From contig JAAUQA010000125.1 of NCBI GenBank assembly GCA_012032855.1, positions 1 through 8,163 of the forward strand: a DNA stretch of 8,163 bases, written 5' to 3'. The notes below the pieces were generated by a model. It was not told the origin of the DNA. It saw only the letters and a list, made by a program, of their open reading frames with translations, and made no database searches. Each line of letters begins with the position of its first letter. Within the stretch, counting starts at the first letter, position 1. Below, piece by piece: positions 6,173 through 8,163 of this stretch. This DNA comes from Candidatus Competibacteraceae bacterium. Its GTDB lineage: Bacteria > Pseudomonadota > Gammaproteobacteria > Competibacterales > Competibacteraceae. Both the position numbers and the translations under genes were made by a program.

Positions 6173-7388
6173 TCAGCTTTTACCGATTATTCGGGATAAA
6201 CGCATTCTGAGGCAATGGATTTTCACCCGCTTTATTGATTCAGAACGATTCGAGTGGTTGGATGAAGATCAGCCGACACAAGGCACGGTTGGTGAACTGG
6301 CCCGGCGGGCGGGCGGAAAACGGCTGGTGCTGATAGCACCGGGTGAGACAGTATTATTAACTCACACTACGCTGCCCGAGCGTAATCGAAGCCAATGGCT
6401 TAAAGCCTTGCCCTACGCGCTGGAAGATTATGTGGCCGAAGAGGTCGAGGACCTCCACTTCGCGGTAGGTTCCGCTCGTTCAGGCGAGGCAGCGGTGGCG
6501 GCGATCCGCCATACAATGCTGCGCAGCTGGCTGGATCGGTGTACACAAGCCGGTCTTACACCGACTGCCGTCGTACCCGAACCTCTCTTATTACCCTTCG
6601 ATCCTGATTCCTGGAGCCTGCTGCTGGAGTCCGGGCGAGCCGTAGTGCGCTGCGGTTCCGATGCCGGTTTCGCCACCGAACGGGACAATTTGTTGCCCTT
6701 GTTGGAATTAGCCTTGGCCGAGGCAGGCGAAAACGCCCCCGCATCATTGCGGATATGGGGTGAGTCTGCGCCGGGACTGGAAACATTAGGGGAAATTCAG
6801 CGCCAGGGCGATGTTCCGGAACCGCTTCGGCTGTTAGCAGCGGGTTATCAGGACGGCGCTACGCTGAACCTTCTGCAAGGCAGCCACAGCCGTCATGCGC
6901 AATGGGGGAAACGGCTGCGCCCCTGGCGAATAGCTGCGATGCTGGCTGGTTTATGGGTCGGGTTACAAGGGGTTTTACAGGTCGGTGAATATTGGCAATT
7001 GCAGAACGAACGCGTAGCCCTGCAGGCAGAAATGGAACGGCTATTCCGAGAGGCCGTGCCGACCGCTCGTCGTATCGTCAACCCCAAAGCACAGCTGGAA
7101 AACCGCTTGCGGGAACTACGGGGTGGTCCGGCTGTAGAAGAGACCGGATTTCTCGACCTCCTGTTGCACGGTGGACAAGTACTGACAGGCTTCGACGACG
7201 TGCGCCTGCGCGGGCTGCGCTATAAAACCGGTCAACTCGATATGGAATTGGCCGGGGACAGCCTGGAAACCCTGGATCGGTTGCGGCAGCGTCTGACCGA
7301 ACAAGCCGGCTTGGCGACACAGATGCGCACGACCAAGCGGGAAGATCGGATAGAAAGTCGGGTGACACTGACAAAGGCGGCGTTATGA
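6162..7388 (+). CDS. gspL: Type II secretion system inner-membrane protein GspL
   Basis: GspL links the cytoplasmic ATPase GspE to the inner-membrane platform and pairs with GspM. The chosen ATG at 6162 lies in ATGAATACTGA, overlapping the gspK stop by 11 bases, and gives 408 residues. Earlier in-frame starts would run deep into gspK. Residues 1 to about 240 form the cytoplasmic actin-like region: LVLIAPGETVLLTHTTLPER, then ALPYALEDYVAEEVEDLHFA, the classic GspL signature. NLLQGSHS comes just before the single transmembrane helix (about 257-275, IAAMLAGLWVGLQGVLQVG). A periplasmic coiled stretch follows (LQAEMERLFREAVPTARRI) and then a ferredoxin-like C-terminal domain (about 330-408). The ribosome-binding site is weak, so translation is probably coupled to gspK. 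All landmarks are intact. Confidence 0.93.
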   Translation: MNTDQLLPIIRDKRILRQWIFTRFIDSERFEWLDEDQPTQGTVGELARRAGGKRLVLIAPGETVLLTHTTLPERNRSQWLKALPYALEDYVAEEVEDLHFAVGSARSGEAAVAAIRHTMLRSWLDRCTQAGLTPTAVVPEPLLLPFDPDSWSLLLESGRAVVRCGSDAGFATERDNLLPLLELALAEAGENAPASLRIWGESAPGLETLGEIQRQGDVPEPLRLLAAGYQDGATLNLLQGSHSRHAQWGKRLRPWRIAAMLAGLWVGLQGVLQVGEYWQLQNERVALQAEMERLFREAVPTARRIVNPKAQLENRLRELRGGPAVEETGFLDLLLHGGQVLTGFDDVRLRGLRYKTGQLDMELAGDSLETLDRLRQRLTEQAGLATQMRTTKREDRIESRVTLTKAAL

Positions 7389-7879
7389 AATCCTGGTGGA
7401 AAAACTTAAGCCTGCGTGAACGCGGGCTGATTGGCGGAGGTGGTGGTTTGCTTGCGATGCTGTTGGGCTATGCGCTGCTCTGGCTGCCTTTTCAAGACCA
7501 GATCACGTCATTGCGGGAAGCGGTAGCCGTTCAGCGCACCGAACTCGCTTGGATGCAGCAAGCCGCTGCACAGGTGCGACGGTTGGAGCGGGAGGCCGTT
7601 ACGGGACGTAGTCCGGCCCGTCAGCAAGGTCGCTCACTGTTGATCGTCGTGGATCAGGCCGCCAAGACCGCCGGATTGGAAACCGCCATCAAGCAGATTG
7701 AACCGCAGGGTAATGATCAATTGCGGATCCAACTGGAACAAGTCGGCTTCGATCAACTCATCGGCTGGTTGGGCGCTTTGCGACAGGAACACGCCATTAC
7801 CACGATCAACGGAATATTAGACCGTCAGACTGGTAATGGACTGGTCAACGCTAGACTGATTCTGCAAAACGGCTCGTGA
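7385..7879 (+). CDS. gspM: Type II secretion system protein GspM
   Basis: GspM is a small bitopic inner-membrane protein that stabilises GspL and contributes a periplasmic ferredoxin-like domain to the assembly platform. The 164-residue product starts at ATG 7385 in ATGA, overlapping the gspL stop by 4 bases, with an AAAGGCGG-like ribosome site just upstream. MKSWWKNLSLRERGLIGGG is the typical cytoplasmic N terminus ('W..LspRER'), followed by one transmembrane helix (about 15-36). A coiled stretch comes next (about 38-70, with LREAVAVQRTELAWMQQAA), then a periplasmic domain with LLIVVDQAAKTAGL and FDQLIGWLGALRQEHAI. The family is poorly conserved in sequence, but topology, size and position agree. 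Confidence 0.92.
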   Translation: MKSWWKNLSLRERGLIGGGGGLLAMLLGYALLWLPFQDQITSLREAVAVQRTELAWMQQAAAQVRRLEREAVTGRSPARQQGRSLLIVVDQAAKTAGLETAIKQIEPQGNDQLRIQLEQVGFDQLIGWLGALRQEHAITTINGILDRQTGNGLVNARLILQNGS

Positions 7880-8163
7880 AGCAGTCTTGGGGTTATGTGT
7901 TATTGGGTTTGTTCGCCTATAGCGTGTTCCTGATAGTGCAAGCCCCGGCGGCGGCTCTGCTGACCTTGCATCCTCTCCCCTGGCCCGGCATAAGCATACA
8001 GTCGGTACAGGGGTTAGCGATCCAAGGGAGCGCACAGGGACTTCAACTGCATACGCTCCGCTTCGATACGGCGACTTGGAAACTTCGATTTGCGCCCGTT
8101 TTGCTTGGACGCATTGAACTAGCAGTCGATCTCAATCATCCCGCCCGCCGTTTAACTGGGACT
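7876..8163 (+). CDS. gspN: Type II secretion system protein GspN (5' part, runs off the window)
   Basis: GTG 7876 overlaps the gspM stop (GTGA, 4 bases). The frame stays open for 96 codons to the right edge, so the gene is cut by the window. Residues of about 5-29 (WGYVLLGLFAYSVFLIVQAP) form an N-terminal membrane anchor. The periplasmic part contains IQSVQGLAIQGSAQGLQL and TWKLRFAPVLLGRIELAVDL, matching the GspN pattern of a 'G..G.a.g' repeat followed by 'W.l.p..LLlGrl'. GspN is an accessory inner-membrane component present only in some type II systems. In Xanthomonas-type operons it follows gspM and precedes gspD, so gspD may lie just outside. Full-length GspN is usually about 250 residues; the rest is unseen. 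Confidence 0.85.
   Translation, partial: MKQSWGYVLLGLFAYSVFLIVQAPAAALLTLHPLPWPGISIQSVQGLAIQGSAQGLQLHTLRFDTATWKLRFAPVLLGRIELAVDLNHPARRLTGT

Overview
The window looks like part of a gammaproteobacterial chromosome. This rests on the type II secretion gene order gspK-gspL-gspM-gspN, an Escherichia coli-type gamma-glutamyltransferase precursor, and a dispersed AAA-type ATPase family that I recall from Competibacteraceae and sulfur or methane bacteria. The genus cannot be fixed from sequence alone. All supported genes are on the + strand. I see no tRNA, rRNA, CRISPR array or intact insertion sequence.

Region 1 (1-1763) is more AT-rich than the right half by eye. It holds a tight three-gene set: the 3' end of a possible GNAT/acyl-transferase-like gene, a class I SAM-dependent methyltransferase overlapping it by 17 bases, and a LuxR-type regulator with an autoinducer-binding domain. 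The layout suggests a signal-making and signal-sensing cassette without a recognisable luxI in view. Both the methyltransferase and the LuxR gene are interrupted by a single-base frame break, yet the rest of each protein continues in another frame with family-like sequence. They are therefore either recent pseudogenes or sequencing errors.

Region 2 (1764-3733) has a 227-base intergenic stretch containing nested inverted repeats, then an intact, well-initiated gamma-glutamyltransferase gene (ggt) with a signal peptide and the autoprocessing TTHYSV motif.

Region 3 (3734-5090) is a degraded AAA-family ATPase. Walker A and Walker B lie in different frames. Two +1 breaks lie between them, there is one more near the end, and an internal deletion appears to join the start of the C-terminal nuclease domain directly to the extreme C terminus.

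Region 4 (5090-8163) is gspK, gspL, gspM and the first 96 codons of gspN, joined by overlaps of 11, 4 and 4 bases. They encode the pseudopilus tip protein and inner-membrane platform of a type II secretion system. gspJ is not upstream; the ATPase remnant touches the gspK start instead.

The most interesting points are the possible non-canonical acyl-signal/methyltransferase/LuxR cassette, and the ATPase that has lost its nuclease domain while keeping both ends.
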